Shown: piece by piece, positions 13,317 through 21,594 of the stretch | Position numbering within the stretch: position 1 is the stretch's first letter | How the letters are laid out: the number at the start of each line of letters is the position of its first letter | NCBI GenBank assembly: GCA_038231495.1 | Contig: JBBRLG010000032.1 | Coordinates: 1-24,627 of the forward strand | DNA: 24,627 bases | Direction: 5' to 3' | Source: JBBRLG01 sp038231495 | GTDB lineage: Bacteria > Planctomycetota > Planctomycetia > Gemmatales > Gemmataceae | The notes under the pieces: model-generated | The model's input: the letters and a program-made list of their open reading frames with translations, nothing else | The model's database searches: none | Told to the model about the DNA's origin: nothing | Made by a program: the position numbers and the translations under genes

Positions 13317-14315
13317 ATGGTGTCACCAGCCACAGCATTTTCCGGCGATGCGGGCGGCGTTCTGTTGCTCAATGAGGGCGAGGTCCGCGAGCTATTGACG
13401 ATGGAGATGGCGCTGGAAGCGGTCGAGGCGGGCTTGCGCAAGATGGCCCTCGACGAGGCGCAAAACGTCTCGCGCGCCCGCGTCCAGACCGACCACGCCA
13501 TGTTGCATAGCATGTCGGCGGCGGTCAAAGGACTGGGCGTCATGGGGGCGAAGGTGTACGCCACGAGCCGACGCAACGGCGCGCACTTTCACTTCGTCCT
13601 GTTTGACGGCAAAACCGGGGCACTGCTCTGTCTCATGCAGGCGGACTACCTCGGCCAGATGCGCACCGGGGCGGCCACCGGCGTCGCGACCCAGTACATG
13701 GCCCGGCCCGACGCTACGGAGGTGGGGCTGTTCGGCAGCGGCAAGCAGGCGCGCACACAAATCCAGGCCGTGTGCAAGGTCCGCAAGGTCCGGCAGGTCC
13801 ACGTCTACAGCCCCAACGAAGAGCGCCGGCGGAATTTCGCGCGCGAAATGAGCGAGGTCTGTCAAACCGAGGTCGTGCCGGTTTCGCACCCCGAAATGGC
13901 GGCGGAAAAGAAGGACATCGTCATCACGGCCACGACGAGCCGCGAGCCGGTGCTGATGGGCAACTGGCTCGCCGAGGGCGCGCACGTCAACGCCATCGGC
14001 TCGAACTTCCTGGGCAAGGCGGAAGTAGACGTTGTTACCATTCGTCGCTGCGCCACCATCGTGGTCGATAGCAAGGATCAGGCCCGCCTGGAAGCCGGCG
14101 ATTTCCAGCAACCGCTCGAAGACGGCTCGCTCCATTGGAGCAACGTTCGCGAATTAGGGCAGGTTATCCTGGGCCGCTACGCCGTGCGCAAGCACCCCCA
14201 GGACGTGACGCTTTTCAAATCGCTCGGCATCGCCATTGAGGATGTGGCTCTCGGTGCGCGGTTGTACGCCAAGGCCCGCGCGGAAGGGGTCGGCAAACTT
14301 CTCACCGACTGGTAG
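13317..14315 (+). CDS. Ornithine cyclodeaminase / mu-crystallin family dehydrogenase
   Basis: The 332-aa protein belongs to the family that includes ornithine cyclodeaminase, alanine dehydrogenase of archaeal type and related NAD(P)-dependent imine reductases. The N-terminal part has LLLNEGEVRELLTMEMALEA and the substrate-binding MGAKVYATS region with Lys. The Rossmann dinucleotide site is VGLFGSGKQARTQ near residues 136-148, after the conserved MRTGAATGVATQYMARP. Later motifs are DIVITATTSREPVL and HVNAIGSNFLGKAEVD. The start is supported by AAGGAG at 13305-13310. The MRTGAA motif and general length fit the family, but the exact substrate cannot be read from sequence. With the aminotransferase upstream it suggests amino-acid metabolism, though a repeat block lies between. 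Confidence 0.88.
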   Translation: MVSPATAFSGDAGGVLLLNEGEVRELLTMEMALEAVEAGLRKMALDEAQNVSRARVQTDHAMLHSMSAAVKGLGVMGAKVYATSRRNGAHFHFVLFDGKTGALLCLMQADYLGQMRTGAATGVATQYMARPDATEVGLFGSGKQARTQIQAVCKVRKVRQVHVYSPNEERRRNFAREMSEVCQTEVVPVSHPEMAAEKKDIVITATTSREPVLMGNWLAEGAHVNAIGSNFLGKAEVDVVTIRRCATIVVDSKDQARLEAGDFQQPLEDGSLHWSNVRELGQVILGRYAVRKHPQDVTLFKSLGIAIEDVALGARLYAKARAEGVGKLLTDW

Positions 14316-14338
14316 TAGTGCCGCCGATTTCCTTTCAC

Positions 14339-14473
14339 GTAACCGTTCAATCCCCCCCTTACGAAGGGGGGGTAGGGGGGTGAAGAGAGTGCCATGACCG
14401 AGTACTTTAATAGTTCATACCCCCCCTACCCCCCTTCGCAAGGGGGGGATCAGTTGATGCCGGTGAACGGTTA
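14339..14473. terminator. Long imperfect inverted repeat with C/G runs between convergent genes
   Basis: GTAACCGTTCA at 14339 pairs with TGAACGGTTAC near 14463-14473. Further in, the run CCCCCCTTACGAAGGGGGGG-like hairpin followed by TAGGGGGGTGAA (to 14383) matches TTCATACCCCCCCTACCCCC (from 14415) and a second C/G hairpin. Each arm is itself a hairpin. It fills the space between the convergent stops at 14315 and 14478. Bidirectional termination is the likely effect; the G-runs could also form quadruplexes. Confidence 0.65.
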
Positions 14474-14477
14474 CCTT

Positions 14478-17234
14478 TCACCAACGAAAGACGCTCAGCA
14501 GGTTAGAGTAGTCGTCGGTCCAAACGCCGACCCTCGGGGCGCGCTGGCTGCGCAAGTCGCGCCACTGGGGTTCCACTTCACAGCCCGGCACGCACGCCGA
14601 CCGCAACACCGCCTGGACCTTCGGCCAGTCGGCAACGCCAACCTGTTTGTCCCACGACACGTCGTTCGGCAACCGTTCCAGGTGTTCGGCCTTGCGCGCC
14701 AGGACCACCCACGTTGTCGATGCCTTGCCGATCGACGCGTCCTCCAGGTCTTGCTCGTACAGGCCGACGACGTCTTCCGCCTCCGCGATGTTTGCCAGGA
14801 CCGGCAGCAGGTTGATATGGCGGTTGGAAATGTGGAACGCGATAACGCCGTCATCGACCACCTTGTCGAAAAAGATGCGCAGGGCGTTCTGCGTAATAAG
14901 GTGGATCGGGATGGCGTCGGAGCTGAAAGCGTCCACGATCAGAATGCCATACTTGTCCGCCGCCGCCAGCTGCCGGCGCTGCATCGTCAGCCGTGCGTCG
15001 CCGAGAACCAGGTCTTCGACGACCACGCCGCGCGCGCGGGCGTCGCGCACAAAGCTGAAGTAGCCGTTGTCCGTGAAACTGATGTCGCGCACCGCCGGAT
15101 CGATTTCAAAGAACGTCAGGTGTTGACCCTTTTCGGCGTAGCACGCCATGGTCCCGGTGCCGAGGCCGATGACGCCAAGGTTGGGCCGAACGCCGGCAGC
15201 GTTGGGCACGTTGTAGGCGTCGAAAAGGTGTCCCACCGGGCCGCTGCGAGCGTAGTACGTCAACGGCTCGTCGAAGAGCAACTCGTTTTCCGGCAGGTCG
15301 GGGCGGTACTGTTTGCCGTGGAGCGTGGTGCCGTGGACGAGGCAGATGAAGCGCTTGTCATAATCGACGCGCAGCACGCCGAAAAAGCTGCGGGTCTGGT
15401 ACAAGGGAATCGTATCGGTGTCGTACAGGAGCGGCGAACTGGCCAGCCCACAGATCGCCCCGGCCAGCATAAGCGCACCGACGCCGAGGCCGAAGCGCGG
15501 GGAGCGCTCGACGAAGGTGTAACAAAGCACGGCGGGCACTCCGAAAGTAAGGATTTGCCGCACCTTGGTTGGCTCGATTTCAATAAATCGCGCCAGGCGC
15601 ACGAACGGACCTTTGACAGTCTCGGCCGACAAGCCCCAGACCAGCCCGACGACCAGGAGCAGGAGGGCGAACGGCAACACAAGGTCGAAGGCATAGGCGG
15701 GCCGCCGGACTGGAGCCTTGAGTAGGTTGAAAACCGCCAAGCCGATGGCGAGAACGAACGCCACCCCGACCCAGGGCGCCGCCGAGCGCGCCAGGTTGCG
15801 GTTGAGAAACAGGTCGTTGTCGTAGAGTCGCAAGGTAATAAGCGTCAAGCCTACCACGCCGCAAAACCCGGTCATGCCGACATCTGCATAGTTGCCCCAC
15901 TTGCCGTAATCGCGGTCCCAGCCGAGCGACGGCATGAGCAAGCAGCCCGCGACCAGTGCCAGCGCGTATTCGACGTTGCCGATGAACAGGACCGGGGCGA
16001 GCAGACCGTTGAACAGGCCGCCCGCCACGCCGCCGACCGACATCCACAGGAAGAACTCCGTCAACGACCGCGGGGCGGGCCGGTCGCGTGCCAACTCGCC
16101 GTGGCAGACCATCGCCACGACAAACATCGTTATCAGGTGTAGCGCAATCGTGTACTCGATGCCGGAGGGTCTAAACTCCGACAACATCATGAATGCGAGC
16201 AGCAACACCAGTAACGGCAGGAGAAGGACCATGAGCCGATGCACGAGCGGCGGCACGCGTGCGAAAACGATGATGAACGTGAGCAGGTACAACGCCAGCG
16301 GCGGCAGCCACAGCAAGGGGATGGCGGCGATGTCCGTCGTCATATAAGTCGTGACGCCGAGCATCAGGCTCGACGGCACCGCGGCGAGCAGAACCCAGCG
16401 GAGCCGCCGCGCCCAGGTGATTTCTTGCAGAACCGGCGCGGCAACTGGCTGGCCTGGTTTGGTCTGGCTGGCAGCGTTACTGGCCTCCGCGCGTCCGGCT
16501 TTTCGGCGACCTCCGGTGCGCTGTCGGCTTCCGTTCTGCTCCGGACCTGCCGCAGCTTGCAATGTATCTGGGAGACATTTGCCGTCCGCGTCGGTTTTCG
16601 GTTCTTCGCCTTTTGTGGGAATGGGTGACAGCCACAGCGCTGCCGCACAGGCACCGACCAGAAGGACGAGTACGACGTAGCCGGCAATCCAGATCGTGCG
16701 CTGGCCAGAAAGGGGGACGAAGTATTCGTAGGCGAACGGGTAGCCGACGAGGGCCAACATACTGCCGAGGTTACTGCTCCCATAAAGGAAATACGGGTCG
16801 CGGGCTGCCGGATGGAGCGTACTCGCGAACCATTTCTGCAAGAGCGGAGCGCTGGTGCTGACCACAAAGAAAGGCACGCCGACCGACAGAAACAGCAGGA
16901 GCAATAGGGACGGCACCGGGTAGGCATCAGTACCGCGAATCAATTCCGCGTTGACGGTCAGCGGGAAGAAGAGGAAAGGCAAGACCAAAATGCCGAGGTG
17001 CAGCAACGCCTGCCGCCGGACGCCGAGCCAGGCGGTCGTCCCGTGGGCGTACGCATAGCCGGCGAGCAACACGGCCTGGAAAAAGACCATGCAGGTGTTC
17101 CACACCGCCGGCGTGCCGCCGAGCAACGGCGCGATCATCTTGCCGATCATCGGCTGGACGAGAAAGAGCAGAGTGGCGCTGACGAACAGCGTCACGGCAA
17201 AAACGCCCAGCAGGACCGCGGGATACCGCTGCAC
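14478..17234 (-). CDS. Fused membrane protein / spermidine synthase-like protein, 918 aa
   Basis: This is a long fusion. Residues 1-205 hold about six membrane helices. A low-complexity, hydrophilic linker covers about 207-272 (rich in Gly, Gln, Lys, Ala). A second helical block spans about 275-640. A soluble C-terminal domain (about 650-918) resembles polyamine aminopropyltransferases: NLGVIGLGTGTMACYAE is the SAM-type nucleotide motif, FFEIDPAVR the acidic ribose-binding strand, VLGDARLTM the next motif and IVDAFSSDAIPIHLIT the catalytic-loop region. Such fused MFS/spermidine-synthase-like proteins occur in planctomycetes and others; their substrates are not established, so polyamine synthesis should not be assumed. 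The start is GTG 17234 with GGAG eight bases upstream. It is downstream of, but not clearly in an operon with, the carboxylase gene. Confidence 0.88.
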   Translation of the reverse strand: MQRYPAVLLGVFAVTLFVSATLLFLVQPMIGKMIAPLLGGTPAVWNTCMVFFQAVLLAGYAYAHGTTAWLGVRRQALLHLGILVLPFLFFPLTVNAELIRGTDAYPVPSLLLLLFLSVGVPFFVVSTSAPLLQKWFASTLHPAARDPYFLYGSSNLGSMLALVGYPFAYEYFVPLSGQRTIWIAGYVVLVLLVGACAAALWLSPIPTKGEEPKTDADGKCLPDTLQAAAGPEQNGSRQRTGGRRKAGRAEASNAASQTKPGQPVAAPVLQEITWARRLRWVLLAAVPSSLMLGVTTYMTTDIAAIPLLWLPPLALYLLTFIIVFARVPPLVHRLMVLLLPLLVLLLAFMMLSEFRPSGIEYTIALHLITMFVVAMVCHGELARDRPAPRSLTEFFLWMSVGGVAGGLFNGLLAPVLFIGNVEYALALVAGCLLMPSLGWDRDYGKWGNYADVGMTGFCGVVGLTLITLRLYDNDLFLNRNLARSAAPWVGVAFVLAIGLAVFNLLKAPVRRPAYAFDLVLPFALLLLVVGLVWGLSAETVKGPFVRLARFIEIEPTKVRQILTFGVPAVLCYTFVERSPRFGLGVGALMLAGAICGLASSPLLYDTDTIPLYQTRSFFGVLRVDYDKRFICLVHGTTLHGKQYRPDLPENELLFDEPLTYYARSGPVGHLFDAYNVPNAAGVRPNLGVIGLGTGTMACYAEKGQHLTFFEIDPAVRDISFTDNGYFSFVRDARARGVVVEDLVLGDARLTMQRRQLAAADKYGILIVDAFSSDAIPIHLITQNALRIFFDKVVDDGVIAFHISNRHINLLPVLANIAEAEDVVGLYEQDLEDASIGKASTTWVVLARKAEHLERLPNDVSWDKQVGVADWPKVQAVLRSACVPGCEVEPQWRDLRSQRAPRVGVWTDDYSNLLSVFRW

Positions 17235-17284
17235 GGCTCATACTCCGGAGAACAATCGACAGAACGGATCGGTTAAGGGGCTAA

Positions 17285-18880
17285 TTAGACTTGCAGAACC
17301 CCCGTGCGAAACTCCCGGTGGTCGTCGAACCGTGTGGCAACTTCGAGTGCCGTCAGCAGGGCGTCCCGACTCTGGACCGGCGACAGGATCGCATCGACCC
17401 ACAGCCGGGCCGCCCCGTAGCGGATGTCGGTCTGCGCCTCGTAACTGGCCTCAACCTTCTTGCGCAATTGGTCCAACTCTTCTGCGTCGATTTCCTGCTT
17501 GTCGCGCCGCAACGCCTTGACGGTGATGTCGAGCAAAGTGCTTGCCGCCTGTTCGCCGCCCATGACGGCGTAGCGCGCCGTTGGCCAGGCGAAGATGAAG
17601 CGCGGGTCGAACGCCTTGCCGCACAACGCGTAGTTGCCGGCGCCGAACGACCCGCCCAGGATGAGCGTGATCTTCGGCACGACGCTGTTGGCGATGACGT
17701 TGACGAGCTTCGCCCCGGCCTTGATGATCCCCGCCTGTTCGGAATCGCGACCGACCATGAAGCCGTTCACGTCCTGGAGGAACAGGAGCGGCAGCCGCGT
17801 CTGGTTGCAGTCCATGATAAAGCGTGCGGCCTTGTTGGCGCTGTCCACGTAGATGACGCCGCCGTACTCGACCGGTCCGTTCGGCGGCCGACAGCGCTTG
17901 TGCTGGTTGGCGACGACGCCGACCGCCACGCCGCCGAGCCGGCCGTAGCCGCACACGAGGGTTTGGCCGTATGCCGCCTTGTACTCGTCGAACGGCCCGG
18001 CATCCAGTAGGCACGGTAACAGGTCGCGAATGTCGTATTCCTGGCGCGGCTGCGGCACGAACAGGTTCACCAGGTCTTCGGCCGGTCTACCCGGCGCCGC
18101 GGACCGGGACACCGGGCTGTAATCCGGCGGCAGCATGTCCACCAGGCGGCGCAACCGAGCAAGGCAACTCGCGTCATCGGGTTCGCGAAAATCGATGGTG
18201 CCGGAAACCGCCGCGTGCATGGCCGCGCCGCCGAGGTCTTCGTGGCTAACGGTTTGACCGATGGCCGCCTTGACCAATGCCGGCCCTGCCAGGTACAGGC
18301 CGCTGCCTTCGGTCATCAGGAGCTTGTCGCACAACACCGGCAAGTAGCCGCCGCCGGCCACGCAGTTGCCGAGGATCGCCGCGAATTGGGGCACACCCGC
18401 CGCGGACAGCACCGCGTTGTTGCGGAAGATGCGGCCGAAATCGTCCTCATCGGGAAAGACCTCGTCCTGCAACGGCAGGAAGACGCCGGCGCTGTCCACG
18501 AGGTAAACGAGGGGCAGTCGGTTCTCCAGCGCGATGCGTTGGGCGCGTAACACTTTCTTGCAAGTCAGGGGAAAGAACGCGCCGGCCTTGACGGTGGCGT
18601 CGTTGGCAATCACCATGACGCGCCGCCCGGCCACGGTGCCGATGCCGGTGACGACGCCGGCCGAGGGCGCGCCGCCCCACTCCTGGTACATGCCCCACGC
18701 GGCCCACAATCCCAACTCGAAGAACGGCGCGTCCGTGTCGAGCAGACGGCCGACGCGCTCGCGGACGGCAAGGCGGCCGCGGGCGTGCTGCCGTTCGATG
18801 GCCGCGATGCCGCCGCCGAGCTTGATGCTTTCTTCCTCCAACTGCATCGCGGCAAGTGTCTGCTCGAGGTCGGATGTCAT
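17285..18880 (-). CDS. Acyl-CoA carboxylase carboxyltransferase (beta) subunit
   Basis: The 531-aa protein is a biotin-dependent carboxyltransferase of the propionyl/methylcrotonyl-CoA carboxylase beta family, which moves carboxyl from carboxybiotin to an acyl-CoA. The N-terminal half has RERVGRLLDTDAPFFELG, GAPSAGVVTGIGTVAGRRVM and the first oxyanion region GNCVAGGGYLPVLCDK. The C-terminal half has GGVIYVDSANKAARFI, FLQDVNGFMVG and ILGGSFGAGNYALCGKAFDP followed by FAWPTARYAVMGGEQAA. The last pattern is closest to methylcrotonyl-CoA carboxylase beta, hinting at leucine breakdown. No biotin carboxylase (alpha) gene is in the window. I chose ATG 18880, where family similarity begins; the frame is open to 19411, overlapping htpG on the other strand, and this extension is spurious. 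Confidence 0.92.
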   Translation of the reverse strand: MTSDLEQTLAAMQLEEESIKLGGGIAAIERQHARGRLAVRERVGRLLDTDAPFFELGLWAAWGMYQEWGGAPSAGVVTGIGTVAGRRVMVIANDATVKAGAFFPLTCKKVLRAQRIALENRLPLVYLVDSAGVFLPLQDEVFPDEDDFGRIFRNNAVLSAAGVPQFAAILGNCVAGGGYLPVLCDKLLMTEGSGLYLAGPALVKAAIGQTVSHEDLGGAAMHAAVSGTIDFREPDDASCLARLRRLVDMLPPDYSPVSRSAAPGRPAEDLVNLFVPQPRQEYDIRDLLPCLLDAGPFDEYKAAYGQTLVCGYGRLGGVAVGVVANQHKRCRPPNGPVEYGGVIYVDSANKAARFIMDCNQTRLPLLFLQDVNGFMVGRDSEQAGIIKAGAKLVNVIANSVVPKITLILGGSFGAGNYALCGKAFDPRFIFAWPTARYAVMGGEQAASTLLDITVKALRRDKQEIDAEELDQLRKKVEASYEAQTDIRYGAARLWVDAILSPVQSRDALLTALEVATRFDDHREFRTGVLQV

Positions 18881-18952
18881 GGCCGTGTTTCGTCGTGGGA
18901 ATGGAGCGCGCCGCGGCGGCGAGTCTTTGGTCTGGGATAGATGTATGAAATG

Positions 18953-18997
18953 TGCCGCGAGCGGCTTTGCAAGGAGAATGCAAAGCCGCAAGCGGCA
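18953..18997. terminator. 19-bp imperfect hairpin between divergent carboxylase and htpG
   Basis: TGCCGCGAGCGGCTTTGCA (18953-18971) pairs with TGCAAAGCCGCAAGCGGCA (18979-18997) with two mismatches. It is nearly the same sequence as the hairpin at 6675-6716. Here it lies upstream of both genes, so it is not a terminator for either; it is better seen as a dispersed palindromic repeat in a promoter region. Confidence 0.55.
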
Positions 18998-19070
18998 GTG
19001 TGCCGCGGCCCTTGTAGAATGACAAGGATCGCCCTTGCAAAGTCGGGTCTTTGACGGAAAGGGAAACGCG

Positions 19071-20972
19071 ATGACGACGGCCACGCCCCCGGGTGAGAAG
19101 CTCGAATTTAAGACCGAACTCAAGCAACTGCTGCACCTCATCACGCACTCGCTGTACTCCAACAAGGAAATCTTCCTGCGCGAGTTGATTAGCAACGCCA
19201 GCGACGCGATCAACAAGATCAAATTCAACTCGCTGCAACACGAGGAGCTGCTCGAAGGCAACAAGGACTGGAAAATCAAGGTCGCGGTGGACGAGGCCAA
19301 CCGCACGCTCACCGTGTCGGACAACGGCATCGGCCTGTCGCGCGAAAGTGCGGTCGAAAACCTCGGCACCATCGCCAAGTCGGGTACGCGTGCCTTCCTT
19401 GAAAGCCTCAAGAGTACCGCGTCGCCGGAGCGGCCGGAATTGATCGGCCAGTTCGGCGTCGGCTTCTATTCGGCGTTCATGGTCGCGGATCGGGTGACGG
19501 TCCTGTCGCGGCCCGCCGGCGACCCCAAACAGGGTGTCCGCTGGGAGTCGGACGGCCAGGGCGAATTCACCGTCGAAACGGCCGAAAAAGCCGAGCGCGG
19601 CACCGACGTGATCTTGCACCTGAAGGAGGAAGAAAAGGAGTTCCTGCAACCGTACACCCTTCGGCAGATCATCAAGAAGTTCTCCGACTTCATCGAGCAC
19701 CCCGTCGTGATGGACGTGGAAAAGGAGGACGACAACAAGAACAAAACGGTGGTCGAGGAGGCGTTGAATTCGCGGAAGGCGATCTGGTTGCGCGGCAAGT
19801 CGGAAGTGACGCCGGACGAGTACAACGCCTTCTACAAGCAACTGGGCATGGACGCGGACGACCCGGCCCGCGTCATTCACTACACGGCGGAAGGGACCAA
19901 CGAATTTCGCGTCCTGCTGTTCATCCCCGCGCACAAGGCGCTCGACATGCAATGGGGCGATTACAAGGCCGGCCTGCGGCTCTACGTGCAGCGCGTCCTC
20001 ATCATGGAACATTGCGAGGAACTGTTGCCGTCTTATCTGCGCTTCGTGCGCGGCGTCGTCGATTCGTCGGACCTGCCGCTCAACATCTCGCGCGAACTGC
20101 TCCAACAAAACCCGCTCCTGGAACGCATCCAGAAGAACATCGTGAAAAGCATCCTCGCCGCCCTTGAGGACATGAAAGCGACCGAGTACGACAAGTACGT
20201 TGCGTTCTTCAAGGAGTTGGGATCCATCCTGAAGGAGGGCGTCGGCCGCGACTGGACGAACCGGCAGAAGCTCGCCGATCTACTGCTGTTCGAGTCGATG
20301 AAAACCGAGGCCGGCAAGTTCCTCACGCTGGAACAGTACGCTGCCGCGATGCCGGCGGACCAGTCGGAGATTCACTACTTGATCGGTGAAAGCCGCGAGC
20401 TGCTGGAACACTCGCCGTATTTGGAGACGTTCCGTGCGAAGGGTCAGGACGTGCTGTTGTTGACCGACCCGGTCGATGAGTTTATTTTGCCGTCGCTGCC
20501 GGAATACAAGGGCAAGAAGCTCCACGCCGCCGACCGCGGCGACCTCAAGGACGGCGCCAGCGACCAAAAGAAACCGGAGACCAGCGAGCGCTTTCAGAAA
20601 TTGTTCGCGTACCTCAAGGGCCGCCTGCCGGAGGTGGCCGACGTGCGCCTGTCGAGCCGCTTGAAGGAAAGTGCGTCGTGCCTGGTCGCGGACGAAGGCG
20701 CGATGTCGGCGCACCTCGAACGGCTCATGCAGCGTATGGGCCGGTCCGAGGAAATGCCGGCGACCAAGCGCGTGTTGGAACTAAACGGCGAGCATCCGGT
20801 GGTGGTCGCGATGCAACAACTCTTCGACAAATCGCCGGAGGACGCGCGCATCGAGGATTACGGCCGTCTGCTCTACGACCAAGCCGTGATCGCGGAGGGG
20901 TCGAAAATCAAGGACCCGCTGGCCTTCGCACGCCGGATCAACGATTTACTGGTGAAAAGCATCGGGTCGTGA
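19071..20972 (+). CDS. htpG: Molecular chaperone HtpG (Hsp90 family)
   Basis: The 633-aa protein is the bacterial Hsp90, an ATP-driven cytosolic chaperone dimer. The N-terminal ATPase domain shows SNKEIFLRELISNASDAINK (the catalytic Glu and Mg-binding Asn), VSDNGIGL, NLGTIAKSGT and LIGQFGVGFYSAFMV, the GHKL motifs. The middle domain has LWLRGKSEVT-type IWLRGKSEVTPDEYNAFYK and LPLNISRELLQQNPLLERI, with the conserved Arg for ATP hydrolysis. The C-terminal dimerisation domain ends in a typical bacterial way without MEEVD. Length matches the family. ATG 19071 is preceded by a purine-rich GGAAAGGGAAA; the frame extends to 19035 without similarity. Confidence 0.96.
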   Translation: MTTATPPGEKLEFKTELKQLLHLITHSLYSNKEIFLRELISNASDAINKIKFNSLQHEELLEGNKDWKIKVAVDEANRTLTVSDNGIGLSRESAVENLGTIAKSGTRAFLESLKSTASPERPELIGQFGVGFYSAFMVADRVTVLSRPAGDPKQGVRWESDGQGEFTVETAEKAERGTDVILHLKEEEKEFLQPYTLRQIIKKFSDFIEHPVVMDVEKEDDNKNKTVVEEALNSRKAIWLRGKSEVTPDEYNAFYKQLGMDADDPARVIHYTAEGTNEFRVLLFIPAHKALDMQWGDYKAGLRLYVQRVLIMEHCEELLPSYLRFVRGVVDSSDLPLNISRELLQQNPLLERIQKNIVKSILAALEDMKATEYDKYVAFFKELGSILKEGVGRDWTNRQKLADLLLFESMKTEAGKFLTLEQYAAAMPADQSEIHYLIGESRELLEHSPYLETFRAKGQDVLLLTDPVDEFILPSLPEYKGKKLHAADRGDLKDGASDQKKPETSERFQKLFAYLKGRLPEVADVRLSSRLKESASCLVADEGAMSAHLERLMQRMGRSEEMPATKRVLELNGEHPVVVAMQQLFDKSPEDARIEDYGRLLYDQAVIAEGSKIKDPLAFARRINDLLVKSIGS

Positions 20973-21016
20973 AATTGGCACCTTGCTAAACTGCCCGCGG
21001 TCCAATGTGACACAAA

Positions 21017-21087
21017 CGCCCGTAGCCACAAGCGGCCCGCTTGTGGGAGACGGTCATCCACAAGCGGGCCGCTTGTGGCTACGGGCG
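21017..21087. terminator. 30-bp perfect inverted repeat with 11-bp loop after htpG
   Basis: The arm 21017-21046 (CGCCCGTAGCCACAAGCGGC, continuing to TGTGG) is exactly complementary to 21058-21087. Each arm itself holds the palindrome CCACAAGCGG-C-CCGCTTGTGG, so a cruciform or alternative folds are possible. It lies 44 bp after the htpG stop and can act as its terminator. It opens the gene-free stretch 20973-21321, which holds repeats only. Confidence 0.75.
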
Positions 21088-21090
21088 AAT

Positions 21091-21200
21091 CAAAAGGGGA
21101 CGGGCACGGTTTTTTACTTCGTTTTGGTGATTTGTTCAATAGAAAACGTGCCCGTCCCCTTTGATCCTTCAATAGAAAACGTGCCCGTCCCCTTTGATCC
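21091..21200. repeat. Two tandem perfect 33-bp repeats and an inverted partner
   Basis: TTCAATAGAAAACGTGCCCG and the following bases form a 33-bp unit at 21135-21167 that is repeated exactly at 21168-21200. The segment CGTGCCCGTCCCCTTTGAT within each unit is matched in inverse orientation by ATCAAAAGGGGACGGGCACG (21089-21108) upstream, so either copy can pair with it. This GGGGACGGGCAC-type motif looks like a REP family member. Confidence 0.75.
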
Positions 21201-21310
21201 TTCCGCGTCCAGGGCGGAAAAAGCTTTGCAATCGGTCGTTCGAGGAGGTAACCTCAGTCTCTGGAGTCAATGCCGAGGCCCCAGTGAGCGTCCGTCTGGT
21301 ATAGACGGCC

Positions 21311-21315
21311 AGGAG
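21311..21315 (+). promoter_or_regulatory. Ribosome-binding site of the split right-hand gene
   Basis: AGGAG lies nine bases before ATG 21325 (GTG 21322 is in the same frame). It identifies the original start of the gene interrupted at 21424. A small hairpin CCGTCT-N5-AGACGG (21291-21307) lies just upstream. Confidence 0.6.
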
Positions 21316-21324
21316 AAAACAGTG

Positions 21325-21594
21325 ATGACCGCACTGAAGATTGACGAGGCGAATTTACAGAAGCAATTCGGCACAGATGGGTGTTTCGAGTTCGCTTTCC
21401 GCCTCCGGACTGACGCGGGATTTGGTTGTGACTCCATCGAGCTTCCTGAGCTACAAATAGCCCGATTTTGCATGAAAACCGGCTGCCTAGATTGCCCAAG
21501 CCTTCCATATTCCGCCAGGAAGCTCGATGGAGTCACCACCCGGGATTTGATCCGCCGCCAGCTGTCGCCAAACTCCGGAAATCGAAATCGGTAA
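21325..21594 (+). pseudogene. 5' fragment of an unrecognised gene, cut by element copy 2
   Basis: From ATG 21325 the frame encodes 33 host residues (starting MTALKIDEANLQKQFGTDG, ending TDAGF). It then reads through the whole 117-bp element and stops at TAA 21592-21594. Removing the element and one CGGGATTT duplication joins GCG-GGA-TTT directly to GAT-CCG at 21549. This restores a 478-codon frame to 22883. The present frame gives at most an 89-residue hybrid peptide. Confidence 0.8.
21416..21548. mobile_element. 117-bp MITE-like element, copy 2 (21424-21540), with 8-bp target duplications
   Basis: It begins GGTTGTGACTCCATCGAGC at 21424 and ends GCTCGATGGAGTCACCACC at 21540, giving inverted ends of about 25 bp with one mismatch at position 4. 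CGGGATTT flanks it on both sides (21416-21423 and 21541-21548). It has the same length as copy 1, is 113/117 identical, and has the same orientation relative to its host gene. The four differences all fall in the first 35 bp, so the right two thirds are identical. The distinct target duplications prove separate insertions rather than duplication of a larger segment. Confidence 0.92.

Noticed and set aside
14394..15725. 443-aa plus-strand frame
   Set aside because: It is antisense to the spermidine-synthase-like domain and begins inside the C/G-run inverted repeat; the minus-strand frame has recognisable motifs.
14478..17234. Genuine spermidine synthase for polyamine synthesis
   Set aside because: The membrane-fused forms have unknown substrates and no speD or arginine-decarboxylase gene is nearby, so only the fold is claimed.
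17285..19411. N-terminal extension of the carboxylase to 708 aa
   Set aside because: The extra 177 residues overlap the start of htpG and a hairpin and have no carboxylase similarity; the ATG at 18880 fits the family.
18447..20108. 553-aa minus-strand frame spanning the carboxylase start and htpG
   Set aside because: It is antisense to htpG and out of frame with the carboxylase; no family features.
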